DNA of 64,000 nt from Leptotrichia sp. HSP-342 (GCF_041199995.1 NZ_CP165646.1:1860001-1924000); one strand, 5' to 3'. Shown: positions 24,774 to 37,472, numbered from the stretch's first letter. The notes: a model not told the origin generated them from the sequence alone. Translations and numbers: made by a program.

Positions 24774-27002
24774 TTATTTCACTTTAAAAAATTTCAATCT
24801 TAAAGCATTACCCAAAACAGATACTGAACTAAATGACATTGCAAAAGCCGCTATCATAGGATCCAATTTTGGTCCATTGAAAAATGCATAAAATATTCCA
24901 GCGGCAAATGGTATTCCAAGTACGTTATAAAAGAATGCCCAAAATAGATTTTCCTTTATATTTGTGATTGTTGCTTTACTTAATGCTATTGAACCCGCAA
25001 CATCTCTCAAATCGTTTCTAATTAAGACAATATCAGCTGATTCTATCGCAACATCTGTTCCATTTCCTATCGCAATTCCAACGTTTGCCTGAGCAAGTGC
25101 TGGTGAATCGTTAATTCCGTCTCCAACCATTGCAACAAATTCATCTTTTTCCTGAAGTTCCTTTACTTTTTGAGATTTCTGATTAGGCAGCACTTCTGAA
25201 ATTACATCATCTATTCCCACTTGTTTTGCGATAAATTTGGCAGTTTTTTCGTTATCTCCAGTTAGCATTATTGTCTTGATTCCCATTTTTTTCAGTTTTT
25301 CTATAGCTTCCTTGCTTGTTTCCTTGATAACATCTGCAACTGCAACAAGTCCTGCCAATTCGTTATCAATCGAAATGTACATTGGCGTTTTTCCTTCATT
25401 CGACAAAATATCATAATCTTTTTGAGAAATTTCCACATTGATTTTTCGATTTTCCATCAATTTTCTATTTCCAATTTGAACTTCCTTGCCTTCAAATGTT
25501 GCACGAATACCGTAACCTGGCATTGCCCTAAATTTTTCATACGGCTTAATTTCAATATTTTTCTCTTTTGCTTCGTTTACGATTGCTTCTGCCAATGGGT
25601 GTTCTGAATCATTTTCCACACTTGCAGCAATTTTTAACAATTCATTTTCATTATATTTCCCATAAGCAATCAAATTAGTAAGTATAGGCTTTCCTTTCGT
25701 AATCGTACCAGTCTTGTCAAATACAACTGTTTTTATTTTGTATGCTGTTTCAAGAGCTTCTCCACTTTTGATAAGGATACCGTTTTCAGCCCCTTTTCCA
25801 GTTCCAACCATTATTGATGTAGGTGTTGCAAGTCCCAATGCACACGGACACGCAATTACAAGTACAGCGATGAAAAACGACAATGCAGTAACCAATCCAC
25901 TTCCACTCAGAAACCAAGCAATTCCTGTAATTATCGCAATCCCAATAACAATCGGCACAAAATATGCCGACACAATGTCTGCCATTCGAGAAATAGGAGC
26001 CTTTGAACCCTGTGCCTCCTCAACCAGCTTTATAATTTGTGACAAAACTGTATTTTTACCAATTTCAGTCGCCTCAAATCTGATACTTCCATTTTTATTT
26101 ATACTTCCTCCAACAACCTTATCTCCAACTTTTTTGCTTACTGGCAAACTTTCTCCTGTCAACATTGACTCATCAACAGAAGTCGCCCCTTCCACAATTC
26201 TTCCATCCACCGCAATTTTTTCTCCCGGCTTCACAATAACAATATCTCCAACTTTTAAGTTTTCAATCAGAACTTCCTTTTCCGCTCCATTTTCAATAAT
26301 TTTAGCCTTTTTAGGTTGAAGTCCGATAAGTTTTTTTATTGCCGATGAAGTTTGACCTTTTGTTTTTGCCTCCAGCAGTTTTCCAAACAAGATTAACGTA
26401 ATAATTGCACCAGCTGACTCATAATATAAATCCATATGTGCTTCAGGGTCTACAATTACAATTCCAAAAGTTGCGTAAATTCCATAGAGTACCGCCGCCG
26501 TTGACCCAATAGCAATTAATGAATCCATTGTTGGAGATTTTCTTACTAAATTTTTAAATCCATGTGAAAAAAAATCTCTCCCAGCATAAATAATAGGCAA
26601 AGTCAACACAAACTGTGCCAAAGCAAAATTAAGCGGATTTACCTTAGGATTCAAAAATTCAGGAAGTACTGCCCCAAGCATATGCCCCATCGAAATATAC
26701 AAAAGTGGAACAACAAAAATAATTGCCAAAATTAATCGATTTTTCAAGCTTTTTATTTTCTCTTGATAAAGTTCCATCTTTTTATCTTCTGTCATATCCT
26801 CAACCAGTCCATACCCAGCCGACTCCACTATTTCCCTAATTTTATCAAAATTGTACTTCTTCTCATCATATTCAATATTCAATTTTTCAGTTGCAAAATT
26901 AACTGAAGCATTAATATTATTATTTTTATTAAGTGCCTTTTCCACAGCATTGGCACAAGATGCACAGCTCATTCCAGTTACTGTATAATTTTCTGTTTTC
27001 AT
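24774..27002 (-). CDS. copA: Copper-exporting P1B-type ATPase
   Basis: A 742-residue copper pump. One N-terminal HMA domain has GMSCASC (residues 9-15). Then come membrane helices, the actuator loop TGES (about 282), the copper-binding CPC in [14 protein letters not shown] (about 387), the phosphorylation motif DKTGT (about 429), HP in SEHPLAEA and the hinge GDGINDSPA (about 629). Cu(I) export from the cytoplasm is well supported. A CopY-type repressor gene lies 1.7 kb upstream on the same strand, with two unrelated-looking genes between. No copper-type operator is seen directly before copA, so it may depend on the copY promoter. Confidence 0.95.
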   Translation of the reverse strand: MKTENYTVTGMSCASCANAVEKALNKNNNINASVNFATEKLNIEYDEKKYNFDKIREIVESAGYGLVEDMTEDKKMELYQEKIKSLKNRLILAIIFVVPLLYISMGHMLGAVLPEFLNPKVNPLNFALAQFVLTLPIIYAGRDFFSHGFKNLVRKSPTMDSLIAIGSTAAVLYGIYATFGIVIVDPEAHMDLYYESAGAIITLILFGKLLEAKTKGQTSSAIKKLIGLQPKKAKIIENGAEKEVLIENLKVGDIVIVKPGEKIAVDGRIVEGATSVDESMLTGESLPVSKKVGDKVVGGSINKNGSIRFEATEIGKNTVLSQIIKLVEEAQGSKAPISRMADIVSAYFVPIVIGIAIITGIAWFLSGSGLVTALSFFIAVLVIACPCALGLATPTSIMVGTGKGAENGILIKSGEALETAYKIKTVVFDKTGTITKGKPILTNLIAYGKYNENELLKIAASVENDSEHPLAEAIVNEAKEKNIEIKPYEKFRAMPGYGIRATFEGKEVQIGNRKLMENRKINVEISQKDYDILSNEGKTPMYISIDNELAGLVAVADVIKETSKEAIEKLKKMGIKTIMLTGDNEKTAKFIAKQVGIDDVISEVLPNQKSQKVKELQEKDEFVAMVGDGINDSPALAQANVGIAIGNGTDVAIESADIVLIRNDLRDVAGSIALSKATITNIKENLFWAFFYNVLGIPFAAGIFYAFFNGPKLDPMIAAFAMSFSSVSVLGNALRLKFFKVK

Positions 27003-27033
27003 GTTATGCTCCTTTCATTTTTTCAAAAATTCA

Positions 27034-27603
27034 TTAACAATTAAAATCTAATTCCTCTAACTTTGTTTCATTTATAAATTTAATAAATTCTTGATAGCAG
27101 TACTTGCTTATTTTATCATCCATTTCTTCCACAATATCATCAAGATCTTTACCGTCATCAGTATACTCTTCTTCCTCTTCGTTAAGCACTTGAAATTTTT
27201 TAACTAATCCAGGAGCTAATTTTTCTAAAACTTCTTCATAGTTTTCTTTCTTAAAAATTTTTTCATAAATAGCATTATTATTAATATCAAAATTTATGAT
27301 CCCATACACTATTCCCATTGATAGTGAATAACTGCAAAAAATATAGTATAAATTATCTATTCCTTTATCTTTTGCAACTTCTTGAAGTTCATTTCTTTCC
27401 TGACTTGGAGAAAAAGTTCTTGCATAACTCCAATTGGCACGTCCCTGTAATGTTAGAAGTTTTTCATCATAATAAACAATTGTATCATATTCAAGTTCTA
27501 GTATAGCATCATAGATATCCAAATCATCCAGTATATCATCTTCTTTTATCATATTATCTTTTTTATATTTAATTCTTGTGTAAAAGTCTATTATCTCTGA
27601 CAT
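27034..27603 (-). CDS. Acidic protein of unknown function
   Basis: I do not recognise this family. The 189-residue product has no signal or membrane segment and is strongly acidic (runs such as EDDILDDLDIYDAILELEYD and NEEEEEYTDD). Cytoplasmic location is likely. It lies 14 bases downstream of the immunity-like gene and 31 bases upstream of copA, all in one direction. Acidic, small, single-domain proteins next to an immunity-type gene are often further immunity proteins of polymorphic toxin loci, but nothing in the sequence proves that. No toxin gene is adjacent. Confidence 0.7.
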   Translation of the reverse strand: MSEIIDFYTRIKYKKDNMIKEDDILDDLDIYDAILELEYDTIVYYDEKLLTLQGRANWSYARTFSPSQERNELQEVAKDKGIDNLYYIFCSYSLSMGIVYGIINFDINNNAIYEKIFKKENYEEVLEKLAPGLVKKFQVLNEEEEEYTDDGKDLDDIVEEMDDKISKYCYQEFIKFINETKLEELDFNC

Positions 27604-27617
27604 AATCTTATCACCTC

Positions 27618-28523
27618 TTAATCAATTGGTATAAATGTTGAATAACTTTCTGTCCATTCTCTCCATTCTTTTGGAGTTATTGTTTTTAAATCAAATTTTT
27701 TCATAAAATCGTATGGATCTTCATAACTTTCTAATGGAGTATTATCAATTATTTCTTTAGGGGCAACTTCATTGTCTATACCTAAATCAAATCCATGAAG
27801 CAATGCTATTTTTGCATATATTATAACATAAATATGTAAATAAAAACTATAGTTAGTAATACGATCTTTAACCAATACCTTTGCTATTTTAGGCATCATC
27901 ATCATATCTATCGTTTCTTTCATTTTTTCAATATCCTTTAATGCTAAAGCCTTCAAAAATTCCATTCCATAAACACGGTATCTATAATAACTATCTCTAA
28001 AATTTTTAGATTTTTTCAAATATACTGAACATCGCTTTTTCACTTCTTCAAAATCACCAATCATTGCTAATAAAGTTGTCCTTGTTATAAAAAAATCTCC
28101 ATATGTATTAGTTAAATTTTTATAAATATCTTTTTCTGAATCATAATCATTAGGTTGTATTTCCTCTATATTATTTTTTAAAAACACTATAAAATCAGGA
28201 TTATTTGACATCAGCATATAAAATAAATCTGAATTATCCAAAAATACTTTCTCATCTAATGGTTTTGATAAAAATTCCAATTTAGCAATTATATAGCAAT
28301 AATATCTACAAGTTTTTATATCCTTTTCTACAAATAATTTTTTTGAAGATAGTTGTAAATATGAGAAACCTATATTTCTCATACAACTTAGCTGATTTCC
28401 TTTTTTATTTTCAATATAATTAAGTCTTTTGTTTATTGATTCAAAATCTAATTGGTTACTTGTTTCATTCAAAATTCTATTCACACCGAATTCGTATTTA
28501 GTTTTTCCCGCTAGAATATTCAT
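27618..28523 (-). CDS. Immunity protein-like (Imm49-type), tentative
   Basis: A 301-residue, all-helical cytoplasmic protein. Segments such as SYYRYRVYGMEFLKALALKD and the C-terminal APKEIIDNTPLESYEDPYDFM recall the Imm49 family of immunity proteins for polymorphic toxins; I offer this from memory of the family pattern and it needs a profile search. An AGGAGGT site precedes the ATG. Together with the acidic gene downstream it splits copY from copA, which looks like an insertion. No cognate toxin is seen in the window. If it is not Imm49, it is an uncharacterised helical-repeat protein. Confidence 0.45.
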   Translation of the reverse strand: MNILAGKTKYEFGVNRILNETSNQLDFESINKRLNYIENKKGNQLSCMRNIGFSYLQLSSKKLFVEKDIKTCRYYCYIIAKLEFLSKPLDEKVFLDNSDLFYMLMSNNPDFIVFLKNNIEEIQPNDYDSEKDIYKNLTNTYGDFFITRTTLLAMIGDFEEVKKRCSVYLKKSKNFRDSYYRYRVYGMEFLKALALKDIEKMKETIDMMMMPKIAKVLVKDRITNYSFYLHIYVIIYAKIALLHGFDLGIDNEVAPKEIIDNTPLESYEDPYDFMKKFDLKTITPKEWREWTESYSTFIPID

Positions 28524-28701
28524 TCTATACCTCCAGTTATCAAATTTTATACTTACTAAATATGTTCTTCTTTTTATTTTGAGAAGGAGTTAAAACTCCT
28601 TACTTCATAATACCTTACTTTATTAACACTTACAGTTTTCCTAACAAGTCTATTACTAAAATAACAAATTACTCTTGTGATTTCATTTAGTACACTATAT
28701 C

Positions 28702-29169
28702 TTAAATATGCTTATGTCCATTATGCTCACAATTACACTGCCCTTCAACACAATCACACAAAACTTCTTCCACAGCCGTTTTCCTCCTTTCCTCTACAGC
28801 CTTTAAAATCAAATCCAAGTCGTCAAAACTCAGTTCACTGTTCTCAATAACTTTCCCTATCATTTCTCCAACTTTCGTTTTACAAATTTTATCAAAAGTT
28901 CCTAATATATAACTGTTAGCAACTTCCTTTTCTGTAAAATCTGTCAAATAAATATACTTGTTCCCAATTTCCCTCTTTTTCAAAATATTCTTTTCCAGCA
29001 GCCGATTCAACAGCGTCTTTATTGTAGCCTGTTTCCAGTTCATTTTCTCACAAAGCACCTCTGCCACAAACTTGCTCGTAACTTCGCTATTTGCCCACAC
29101 AACTCGCATTACTTCCCATTCTGCATCGGTTATATGCTGTTTTTTATCGATTCTGCAATTTTTTTTCAC
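28702..29169 (-). CDS. copY: CopY/BlaI-family copper-responsive repressor
   Basis: A 155-residue winged-helix repressor. The N-terminal DNA-binding domain has ITDAEWEVMRVVWANSEVTS and the recognition region KQATIKTLLNRLLEKNILKK. The C-terminus carries the exact CopY metal motif C-x-C-x4-C-x-C (CDCVEGQCNC, about 139-148) followed by a His-rich tail EHNGHKH. Binding of Cu(I) should release it from DNA. The start is the GTG at 29169, five bases after GGAGGTG. Two TTAC-N4-GTAA palindromes in its promoter are likely its own operators. copA lies downstream behind two inserted genes. Confidence 0.9.
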   Translation of the reverse strand: MKKNCRIDKKQHITDAEWEVMRVVWANSEVTSKFVAEVLCEKMNWKQATIKTLLNRLLEKNILKKREIGNKYIYLTDFTEKEVANSYILGTFDKICKTKVGEMIGKVIENSELSFDDLDLILKAVEERRKTAVEEVLCDCVEGQCNCEHNGHKHI

Positions 29170-29189
29170 GTTCTCACCTCCTTTAATGT

Positions 29190-29246
29190 TTACGTTTGTA
29201 ATCTTTTTACATTATATAGTTTACAACAGTAATCGTTTTTTGTCAA
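29190..29246 (-). promoter_or_regulatory. copY promoter with two cop operators
   Basis: TTGACA (29241-29246), 17 bases, TAAACT (29218-29223) on the minus strand. TTACAACAGTAA (29221-29232) overlaps the -10/spacer and TTACGTTTGTAA (29190-29201) lies downstream. Both fit TTAC-N4-GTAA, close to the known cop box TACANNTGTA. Autoregulation is inferred. Confidence 0.65.
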
Positions 29247-29302
29247 GTATTTTTTTGTTATAATAATTTTACAGGGTTTGTCACTCTAAAAATAAATTAA
29301 AA

Positions 29303-29326
29303 TGTGAGAGCTTTTACACTCTCACA
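29303..29326 (-). terminator. Terminator of the lac operon
   Basis: TGTGAGAG pairs perfectly with CTCTCACA around an 8-base loop, followed by TTTTAATTTATTTTT on the minus strand, 27 bases after lacG. Confidence 0.8.
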
Positions 29327-29352
29327 CGAAAAAATTCAAATATATAAATTTT

Positions 29353-30789
<1,437 letters not shown>

Positions 30790-32478
30790 TTAATCTTCAA
30801 ATTGTGCTTGTACAAAATCTAATGCACCTTTACCGTCACGAGTCAAACTAATATATTGAGCCCCTTCGGTTTTTGCTAACTTAATTCCTAATTTATCAGT
30901 TTCTGCCTTCATATCTTCAAAATTTGATGCAACTTGCGGTGCAAGAATAACTAAATCAAATTCAGGAAGTATTTCACGGTGTGCACCATATCCACCTGCT
31001 GCAGCTTTAACTGGAACATTATGTTCTTTTGCCGCCTTATTTAAAGCGTTGGCCAAAAGTCCGCTTGTCCCTCCACCAGCACATAATACAAGTACATTTG
31101 TTTCTTTCGTTATATTATTTTGAACAACACCAGCTTTTTCAAGAATGTTATCTGCTTTTTTAGTGTTGAAATTTGCAGCAACTTTTTCTTTTAATTCATC
31201 GTTTGTTTTTCCTAAACGTTCTTCCTCAAGAATCTGCTTATCGTATACTTTTACAAACGGATAATAGATAATAAAATCTACAACAATTAAAAGTGCTGCT
31301 AAAACAAATGATAGTACTTGAAGATTTGTTCCTAATATTATACCCAGTGGTCCTGGAGTTGTCCATGGAAGATTAGCAGTAAAACTGTTCATTCCAAGTA
31401 CGTCTATAAATATTTTAAAAATCCACACATTTACTATTGGTGCAAAAATAAACGGTATAAAGAATACAGGATTTAATACAATTGGAGCACCAAATAGAAT
31501 TGGCTCATTTACACCAAAGAATGTAGGTACAGCAGAAGCACGTCCAATAGCTTTATTTCTCTTGGATTTACAAAGCCACATGAACATAAATGGTACAATT
31601 AAAGTGGCTCCAGTTCCTCCCATTGTAACTATAAACATTTGTGTTCCTGAAGTCAAAATTTTATCTGCATGATGTCCAGCCCTCATAAGGTTTAAATTTG
31701 CATCTATATTAGCATAAGTAACAACTGCAATAGCTGGCTCTACAATTGAAGGCCCATGAATTCCGACAAACCAGAAGAAAGCATAAGCTCCAAATATAAT
31801 AGTAATTCCTACATATCCATCAGCTGCTGAAAATAATGGTCCAAAAAGTTTACCTACTGCTTCTGCAACTCCTGTTCCAATAAAGTGACGCACAAAAATC
31901 TCAAGAACATAAAGTAATACTATTGATAAAGTAAATGGTATTACATCTTTAAAAACTTGTGAAATATTAGGTGGAACTTCTGACGGCATTTTTATAGTTA
32001 CTTCGTTTTTTACACAGAATTTATAAATTGTTACAATTATAAATGCTGCTAAAAATGCAGTTAAAAGTCCTTTTGTACCTAAGAATCCAGTTGAAATTCC
32101 ACCTTCAATCGGATCTGCCGCTAATAACAGCAGTCCAACCATTGAAGCTAAAAGTGTAGAAAGATAATTAATTTGATTAGTTGCCGGCATAGAACGATTT
32201 ACAGAATCTGTTAATGATTTAGCTGTTGTTCCTGCTACTAAAAATGCTAAGATTCCCATAGAATAACCGTATGGTTTCATTAATAAAGCCTCTATATTTT
32301 TTGGCCAAAAAAATCCAAAAGCATTTGGTACATAAGCAATTAAGATAAAAATACTAGAAAATAGTATAACTGGCATACCAGCTATAAAACCATCACGAAT
32401 CGCTCTTAAATATATATTCCGAGATAATTTTTCAAAAAAAGGCTTTCCTTTTTCTATAAATTCAATCAGTTTTTTCAT
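30790..32478 (-). CDS. lacE: Lactose-specific PTS EIICB component
   Basis: A 562-residue membrane protein importing and phosphorylating lactose. The EIIC domain (about residues 1-420) has about ten hydrophobic segments and the typical [17 protein letters not shown] and [12 protein letters not shown] motifs. The EIIB domain at the C-terminus has the phosphorylated Cys in [17 protein letters not shown] (about 464). Phosphate comes from LacF, whose stop is adjacent to the start of this gene with no spacing, so translation is coupled. The product lactose 6-phosphate is the substrate of LacG. Confidence 0.95.
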   Translation of the reverse strand: MKKLIEFIEKGKPFFEKLSRNIYLRAIRDGFIAGMPVILFSSIFILIAYVPNAFGFFWPKNIEALLMKPYGYSMGILAFLVAGTTAKSLTDSVNRSMPATNQINYLSTLLASMVGLLLLAADPIEGGISTGFLGTKGLLTAFLAAFIIVTIYKFCVKNEVTIKMPSEVPPNISQVFKDVIPFTLSIVLLYVLEIFVRHFIGTGVAEAVGKLFGPLFSAADGYVGITIIFGAYAFFWFVGIHGPSIVEPAIAVVTYANIDANLNLMRAGHHADKILTSGTQMFIVTMGGTGATLIVPFMFMWLCKSKRNKAIGRASAVPTFFGVNEPILFGAPIVLNPVFFIPFIFAPIVNVWIFKIFIDVLGMNSFTANLPWTTPGPLGIILGTNLQVLSFVLAALLIVVDFIIYYPFVKVYDKQILEEERLGKTNDELKEKVAANFNTKKADNILEKAGVVQNNITKETNVLVLCAGGGTSGLLANALNKAAKEHNVPVKAAAGGYGAHREILPEFDLVILAPQVASNFEDMKAETDKLGIKLAKTEGAQYISLTRDGKGALDFVQAQFED

Positions 32479-32796
32479 TTACTTTGCTCCTCTTTTATAT
32501 AATTCTATCAAATGTTTCATTAATTCTTTCAATAATATTGTCGTCATTAAATGATCCTGTCCATGAACCATAATAAAACTCATTTCCAAATTTTCTCCAG
32601 CTGCTTCTTTACCTAAAATATCTGTTTGTGAATTATGAGCACCAACCAAACATTCCTCAGCTTCTTTTACTAAATTTTCTGCTTCTTCGAACTCTCCATT
32701 TTGTGCTTTATTTAATGCTGTCATCAATTTAGATCTTGCATCTCCTGCATAAGCCACTATTTCAAATCCAACCATTGTAACATCTTCTTTAGTCAT
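32479..32796 (-). CDS. lacF: Lactose-specific PTS EIIA component
   Basis: A 105-residue helical EIIA that passes phosphate from HPr to LacE. The active-site His is in the conserved block [10 protein letters not shown] (about 74-83). The protein forms trimers in known relatives. The start ATG at 32796 follows GGGAGAG by four bases. It sits between lacD and lacE as in the Firmicute lac operons. Confidence 0.95.
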   Translation of the reverse strand: MTKEDVTMVGFEIVAYAGDARSKLMTALNKAQNGEFEEAENLVKEAEECLVGAHNSQTDILGKEAAGENLEMSFIMVHGQDHLMTTILLKELMKHLIELYKRGAK

Positions 32797-32890
32797 AATT
32801 CTCTCCCTTTTTACATAATATTTTTATTTTTCTAACTATATTTTTTTAATTCTTACTTTTGTTTTTTTTATTTTTGATTTTTCTAAAATC

Positions 32891-33868
32891 TTATTTTTCC
32901 TTCCAAGATGTTGCTGTTCTTTCAACCACTTCATTTAGTTCTTCGATGTTTTTTCTTCCAATTGTATTCAACCATTCCACAGTTGCTTTTTCACCTTCCT
33001 TAGCAAACACTTCTACTCCATTTGCCCAAGTAGCTCTTCCACATAGTACTCCATTAAATTTAGCACCTGAATCATGAGCAAATTTTAATGTCTCCTGAAA
33101 AAGTTTTGCACTTACTCCAGCACTTAGGTAAATATATGGCAATGATGTTGCTTCTTCCTGAAGTTTGAAGTAATTTGCAGCTTCTTCTTTTGTATAAACA
33201 GTTTCTCCATCGCTAAACCCTTCTACAAATTTCATATTTACTGGAACTTCCACTTTTAAAACATCAACATTGTATCTCGGATCTGAAAATACTTTCATTG
33301 CTTCAATAACTTTTCTAGGTTTTACTTTTGCATATTCTGCCGTGCTGTTGTCATCAATTTTACAGTCGTAACTTAAAATTTCCAAAAAGAAAGGTATATC
33401 TTCTGCGACACATTCAGCTCCTACTCTTTCCATATATGCTTTTTTCTGAATATTAATTTCTTCACTTTCATCTACGTCATAATACAATAAAAATTTTACT
33501 GTATCTGCCCCTTCTTCTTTTAGCCTTTTAGCCGACCACTCAACAAGGCAGTCTGGCAATCTTCCAACTGCATTTGCATCATATCCTGTCTTTTCATAAG
33601 CTAATAATAATCCAGCATCTTTATCTCTAGCTTTTGCTGCATCCAATCCGTATTCAGGATCTAATAAAATTGAAGAAGAATATTTTGTTAAATGTTTTGA
33701 AACTAATACTTTAAACTCCTTTATTTGTTCAGCTGTTGCTTCAGATTCTTGATGTTTATTTAACATCTTTTTCAAAGCTCCTCTTTGGTCAATTGCTAAC
33801 GCTGATATAAATCCATTTTTATCACTTAAATTTTCTAAATATTTTCTTTTTTGTTCAGTTAATTTCAT
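32891..33868 (-). CDS. lacD: Tagatose 1,6-bisphosphate aldolase
   Basis: A 325-residue class I aldolase splitting tagatose 1,6-bisphosphate to dihydroxyacetone phosphate and glyceraldehyde 3-phosphate. Typical LacD blocks are [27 protein letters not shown], the Schiff-base lysine in [10 protein letters not shown] (about 202), and [15 protein letters not shown]. It follows LacC in the pathway and in gene order, with an AGGAGG site before the ATG. The 94-base gap after it before lacF is the widest inside the operon and holds no clear terminator. Confidence 0.95.
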   Translation of the reverse strand: MKLTEQKRKYLENLSDKNGFISALAIDQRGALKKMLNKHQESEATAEQIKEFKVLVSKHLTKYSSSILLDPEYGLDAAKARDKDAGLLLAYEKTGYDANAVGRLPDCLVEWSAKRLKEEGADTVKFLLYYDVDESEEINIQKKAYMERVGAECVAEDIPFFLEILSYDCKIDDNSTAEYAKVKPRKVIEAMKVFSDPRYNVDVLKVEVPVNMKFVEGFSDGETVYTKEEAANYFKLQEEATSLPYIYLSAGVSAKLFQETLKFAHDSGAKFNGVLCGRATWANGVEVFAKEGEKATVEWLNTIGRKNIEELNEVVERTATSWKEK

Positions 33869-33894
33869 TATTTATTCCTCCTTATAAATTTCGT

Positions 33895-34827
33895 TTAATA
33901 TTCAACTATCTCAATTTTGCTAAATACTTTTTCATAATTTTCCAAATTTACAAATCCTGTCAATTTTTCCATCGCATTTAACATTCCCAGCGTATTAGCC
34001 TTCTTCAATAAATTTTCGTCACTTGCATTTTCATAAATTGCCGATGTAATTCCAGCCACTGTGGAATCGCCAGAACCTACAGGATTTACAACTTCTATTT
34101 TTGGAATATTAACTTTGTAAAATTTATCATTATGCTTTGCAAAAGCGCCGTCTGCTCCGAGCGAAACTATAATCCATTCAATTCCGTCAAATAATTCATT
34201 TTTCAAAGTTTCCTTTAATTCTCCAATGTCTTTCGATACTTCTTTCCCAATCAACTGCGATAATTCTTCTGTATTAGGCTTTATAACTTTTGGCTTATAT
34301 TCATGCTTTAAAACTTCCAGCAACGCTTTTCCTGAGCAGTCAAGTACAACAGGCTTTTCATATGTATTACAAATTTGAATCATTTTTGAATAATAGTCAT
34401 CTTCCAGCCCATTAGGCAAACTTCCTGAAATCGAAATAATTTCAACTTCTTGTACTAATTTTTCAAAGTATTCCAAAAATTTTTCACTTTCAGATTGACT
34501 GATTGTAGGCCCATTTTCCAAAATTTCTGTCTGATTTCCTTCGTGTAGAATTGCAATACAGTTTCTAGTTTCCCCTGAAATTTCAAAAAATTTGTTTTCT
34601 ATTCCCATTTCTGTTAATTTTTTCTGAATATCCATTCCTAAAGCCCCGCCTATAAGCCCTGTCGCAACAACTTTATCCTCTAGCTGTTTTAACACTCTTG
34701 TTACATTCAGACCTTTTCCTCCAGGTGTCTTGCTTACTTTAGAAATTCTGTTTACTGTATCTAAATTAAATTTTTCCAAAGGATATGAAATATCAACAGA
34801 CGGATTCATTGTTACAGTTAAAATCAT
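33895..34827 (-). CDS. lacC: Tagatose-6-phosphate kinase
   Basis: A 310-residue PfkB-family kinase making tagatose 1,6-bisphosphate from tagatose 6-phosphate and ATP. The substrate motif [16 protein letters not shown] (about 34-49) and the ATP/anion-hole motif [13 protein letters not shown] (about 248-260) with the catalytic Asp are intact. Fructose-1-phosphate kinase is the nearest alternative by family, but the flanking lacA, lacB and lacD genes decide for LacC. Confidence 0.94.
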   Translation of the reverse strand: MILTVTMNPSVDISYPLEKFNLDTVNRISKVSKTPGGKGLNVTRVLKQLEDKVVATGLIGGALGMDIQKKLTEMGIENKFFEISGETRNCIAILHEGNQTEILENGPTISQSESEKFLEYFEKLVQEVEIISISGSLPNGLEDDYYSKMIQICNTYEKPVVLDCSGKALLEVLKHEYKPKVIKPNTEELSQLIGKEVSKDIGELKETLKNELFDGIEWIIVSLGADGAFAKHNDKFYKVNIPKIEVVNPVGSGDSTVAGITSAIYENASDENLLKKANTLGMLNAMEKLTGFVNLENYEKVFSKIEIVEY

Positions 34828-34841
34828 TTTATCCAGCCCCT

Positions 34842-35357
34842 TTAATCTTTATAATCTCCTCTGTCCCATTTTTCCAAGAATTCATTGAAAAAATTATCAT
34901 TTTTCTGTTCAGGATTTATAGTTTCCACTTCTTTTATTTTTGCAATCAGTTTTTCACTTTCATCATTTTTTTTATACTCAGCCTTTATAAAAGCTTCCAC
35001 GATATCAAATAATAGTAGTTCTCCTATTATCTTCCCACCAAATCCAATAACATTTGCATTTAAATATTCTTTTGCATGAATTGCAGTCGTCATATCACGC
35101 ACTAATGCTGAACGTACTCCAGGAACTTTATTTACACCATTATTAATTCCAACACCTGTTCCACATATACATACTCCTAAATCAGCTTTTCCGCTGACAA
35201 CAGCTTCTCCAACTCTTTTTCCATAAATTGGATAATGAGTACGTGTAAAGTCATAAGTTCCACAATCTAATACTTCATAACCTTTAGATTTCAAAAAATC
35301 TGACAATGCAATTTTCACATCTGTTACAATATGATCACATCCAATAGCTATTTTCAT
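34842..35357 (-). CDS. lacB: Galactose-6-phosphate isomerase subunit LacB
   Basis: A 171-residue RpiB-family subunit which with LacA converts galactose 6-phosphate to tagatose 6-phosphate. It has [10 protein letters not shown] near the start, the ligand Asp/His region ending in [17 protein letters not shown], and the catalytic Cys in [17 protein letters not shown]. The ATG at 35357 is chosen because GGATGG lies seven bases before it and gives the usual 171 residues; an in-frame ATG 21 bases upstream is less well placed. Confidence 0.95.
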   Translation of the reverse strand: MKIAIGCDHIVTDVKIALSDFLKSKGYEVLDCGTYDFTRTHYPIYGKRVGEAVVSGKADLGVCICGTGVGINNGVNKVPGVRSALVRDMTTAIHAKEYLNANVIGFGGKIIGELLLFDIVEAFIKAEYKKNDESEKLIAKIKEVETINPEQKNDNFFNEFLEKWDRGDYKD

Positions 35358-35427
35358 ATCTTTACCATCCTTTTTCATTCATAATTTAAATTTATCTATA
35401 CATATTTACTCAATTCTTTTGTCCTAA

Positions 35428-35850
35428 TTAACACATTTTATTTAACATATCCACTCTTATTTGATGTCTACCGCCATCATATCCTGCTCTTAAAAATTCC
35501 TTTACAATATTTTTAGCAAGTTCTGTTCCGACAATTTTAGAACCCATAGTTATTATTCTTGAATTATTATGTCCTCTTGTCATATATGCTGAACGTTCAT
35601 CTGAAACTTCTGCAGCAATCATTCCCTTTATCTTTGTAGCCACCATAAAACTTCCATCGCCATACGCATCAAATACAACCCCAAGACTATCCTCGTCTGC
35701 AAGAACTTCCTTAGCTACTGCAACTGTCGTATCAACAAAATCTCTATCTGCTGATTTGTCAACAACATCAAATCCATTTTGAATCAAGTAATCTTTGACA
35801 ATATCTTTTAATTCTTTACCATCTACGTCAGCACCTAATACAACTTTCAT
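35428..35850 (-). CDS. lacA: Galactose-6-phosphate isomerase subunit LacA
   Basis: A 140-residue RpiB-family subunit, the usual length for LacA. Blocks include [38 protein letters not shown], where the RpiB active-site Cys is replaced as in other LacA subunits, and [15 protein letters not shown]. It works only as a heteromer with LacB. It is the first gene of the operon, with GGAGG before the ATG and a LacI-type operator 134 bases upstream. Confidence 0.95.
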   Translation of the reverse strand: MKVVLGADVDGKELKDIVKDYLIQNGFDVVDKSADRDFVDTTVAVAKEVLADEDSLGVVFDAYGDGSFMVATKIKGMIAAEVSDERSAYMTRGHNNSRIITMGSKIVGTELAKNIVKEFLRAGYDGGRHQIRVDMLNKMC

Positions 35851-36337
35851 TATTTTTCCTCCATTTTCTAATTTTTTCTCTACGTAGTTTTACTTTTTCC
35901 AAATAATATATTATTTATCTCACAATTGAAATATACCCCAAAAAATCGAAATTACAACACGTCAACACCCCTAAAAATAAGGGTTGTTTAGTAAACAAAA
36001 TTTTTTTGTTTATAATTTTATATTTATTTTAAAAATTGATTTTGGTAAACATATAAGTTTTTTCTTGATTTGAAATTTAATTTTTTTTGTAAATTTTTTA
36101 ATTTGAAAAGTAGTAACATCATTTTAAGACTAAGCTCCTTTTAAAAATAGAAACAAATTTTTATAACAGAGTTATTTGACAACTAATTCATAATTATTCA
36201 ACTTTTTTATTTTTTATTCTTTATCAAAAAGATTTATAATAAATTCATTATTTAAACAAAATTTAGTATAAAAACTGAAAAGTAAAGATATAATTATTCT
36301 TCTAAAATTTAAAAAAAATGAAACAAAAATAAAAAAC
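35851..36337. other. lac operon upstream region
   Basis: This AT-rich gap of about 490 bases holds the lac promoter region but no gene. The operator at 35984-35998 is the clearest element. A half-site GGTAAAC occurs near 36045. I could not pick a single convincing -35/-10 pair for lacA. Confidence 0.5.
35984..35998. promoter_or_regulatory. LacI-family operator upstream of lacA
   Basis: TTGTTTAGTAAACAA is a perfect 15-base palindrome. Its 11-base core GTTTAGTAAAC recurs, reverse-complemented, in front of the regulator gene at 37473-37483. Confidence 0.7.
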
Positions 36338-36356
36338 GAGGACATTTATTGTCCCC
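36338..36356 (-). terminator. Terminator of the LacI-family gene
   Basis: On the minus strand GGGGACA pairs with TGTCCTC (one G-U) and is followed by GTTTTTTATTTTT, directly after the stop codon. Confidence 0.8.
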
Positions 36357-36357
36357 A

Positions 36358-37359
36358 TCAAATACTTCCACAGCTCTCCCTTTCAATCAGTTCCACAGGC
36401 AAATAAACCTTTTTCCTGTAACTTCTATTGTGTTCTATAAGTTCCACTAGTACATTTATTGTTTCTTCGGCAATAATTTTTGTATCAATTCTAAGTGTTG
36501 TTAGTGGTGGATTCATATATTGGGAGATTTTTAAGTCATTAAATCCAATAATCGAAATATCATCAAAAATTTTTAGTTTCCTCTCCCTTACAGCTTTATA
36601 AGCTCCCATGGCAATAGAGTCATTTGCACAAAATACTGCAGTTGGCCGTTCTTTTAACTTAAGCATTTCCCTCATCATTCTGTATCCTGATTCTGCAGAA
36701 AATTCGTCCACTTTTACAAATTTTTCATCATACAGTTCATATTCCTTCATAATTTCAATAAAATACTGCTCGCGAAAATCCACAAGATTTCTAACTATTT
36801 GATTTCTTCCACCAAGCAAACCAATTTTTTTATGCCCCAGTTTCGTCAAATAATCAATTACAATTTTTACTGAATGTTTCATATCAAATTTTATATAGTC
36901 AATAGAATTATCAAAATTATAGGCATCCACACAAATAATATTATCATTCAGCGACTTTAAAAAATCCAGCTGGCTTCTTTTTATTTCCCCAATCACAACA
37001 ATGGCACTGGAAATAATGAAATTCATCAAAATTTCCTCATTTTTTTCAAATGTCTGCAACTCAAAAACTTTACTTTTTATCCCTTTTTTCTTCAACGCAT
37101 ATTCCAAATCCAGCCGTAATGATACAAAATATGGATCCTCACTTTCTATCCTTTCATCAAAGGACTTTATAATTGAAATATTTAACTGCGTACTTTTTCT
37201 TTTTGTATTTTTTTTCTTATAATTTAGCTCCTTAACGGCTTCCAGTACCCTTCGCTTAGTTTCTGCTGTAACCCCAAAATACTCATCATTATTCAAAATC
37301 CTTGAAACAGTAGCAATTGAAACTCCTGCGCGCCTTGCAACATCTCTAATCGTAGACAT
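36358..37359 (-). CDS. LacI-family transcriptional regulator of the lac operon
   Basis: A 333-residue LacI/GalR repressor. The N-terminal helix-turn-helix is TIRDVARRAGVSIATVSRIL (residues 3-22), with hinge ELNYKKKN and a periplasmic-binding-like effector domain (AVFCANDSIAMGAYKAVRER, ISIIGFNDLKISQYMNPPLTT). The ATG at 37359 follows GAGAGG at seven bases; the upstream in-frame TTG lacks a site. It sits upstream of lacA, same strand, and matching GTTTAGTAAAC palindromes occur before both lacA and itself, so it most likely represses both. Firmicute lac operons of this type normally use a DeoR-type LacR, so a LacI-type regulator here is a replacement. Confidence 0.88.
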   Translation of the reverse strand: MSTIRDVARRAGVSIATVSRILNNDEYFGVTAETKRRVLEAVKELNYKKKNTKRKSTQLNISIIKSFDERIESEDPYFVSLRLDLEYALKKKGIKSKVFELQTFEKNEEILMNFIISSAIVVIGEIKRSQLDFLKSLNDNIICVDAYNFDNSIDYIKFDMKHSVKIVIDYLTKLGHKKIGLLGGRNQIVRNLVDFREQYFIEIMKEYELYDEKFVKVDEFSAESGYRMMREMLKLKERPTAVFCANDSIAMGAYKAVRERKLKIFDDISIIGFNDLKISQYMNPPLTTLRIDTKIIAEETINVLVELIEHNRSYRKKVYLPVELIERESCGSI

Positions 37360-37472
37360 CTTTTTACCTCTCAGCAATCTTAAATTTTATTATCATTTAT
37401 AATATGCTTTACTTAATTTTCTATTTGTTTTTTAATATATTTTTTCAATTTTTTTAATAAAAATACCAGTTA

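Noticed and set aside
28584..28601. AAGGAGT/ACTCCTT hairpin after copY as a terminator
   Set aside because: Perfect 7-bp stem but no T-run on either strand, so termination between copY and the immunity-like gene is not supported.
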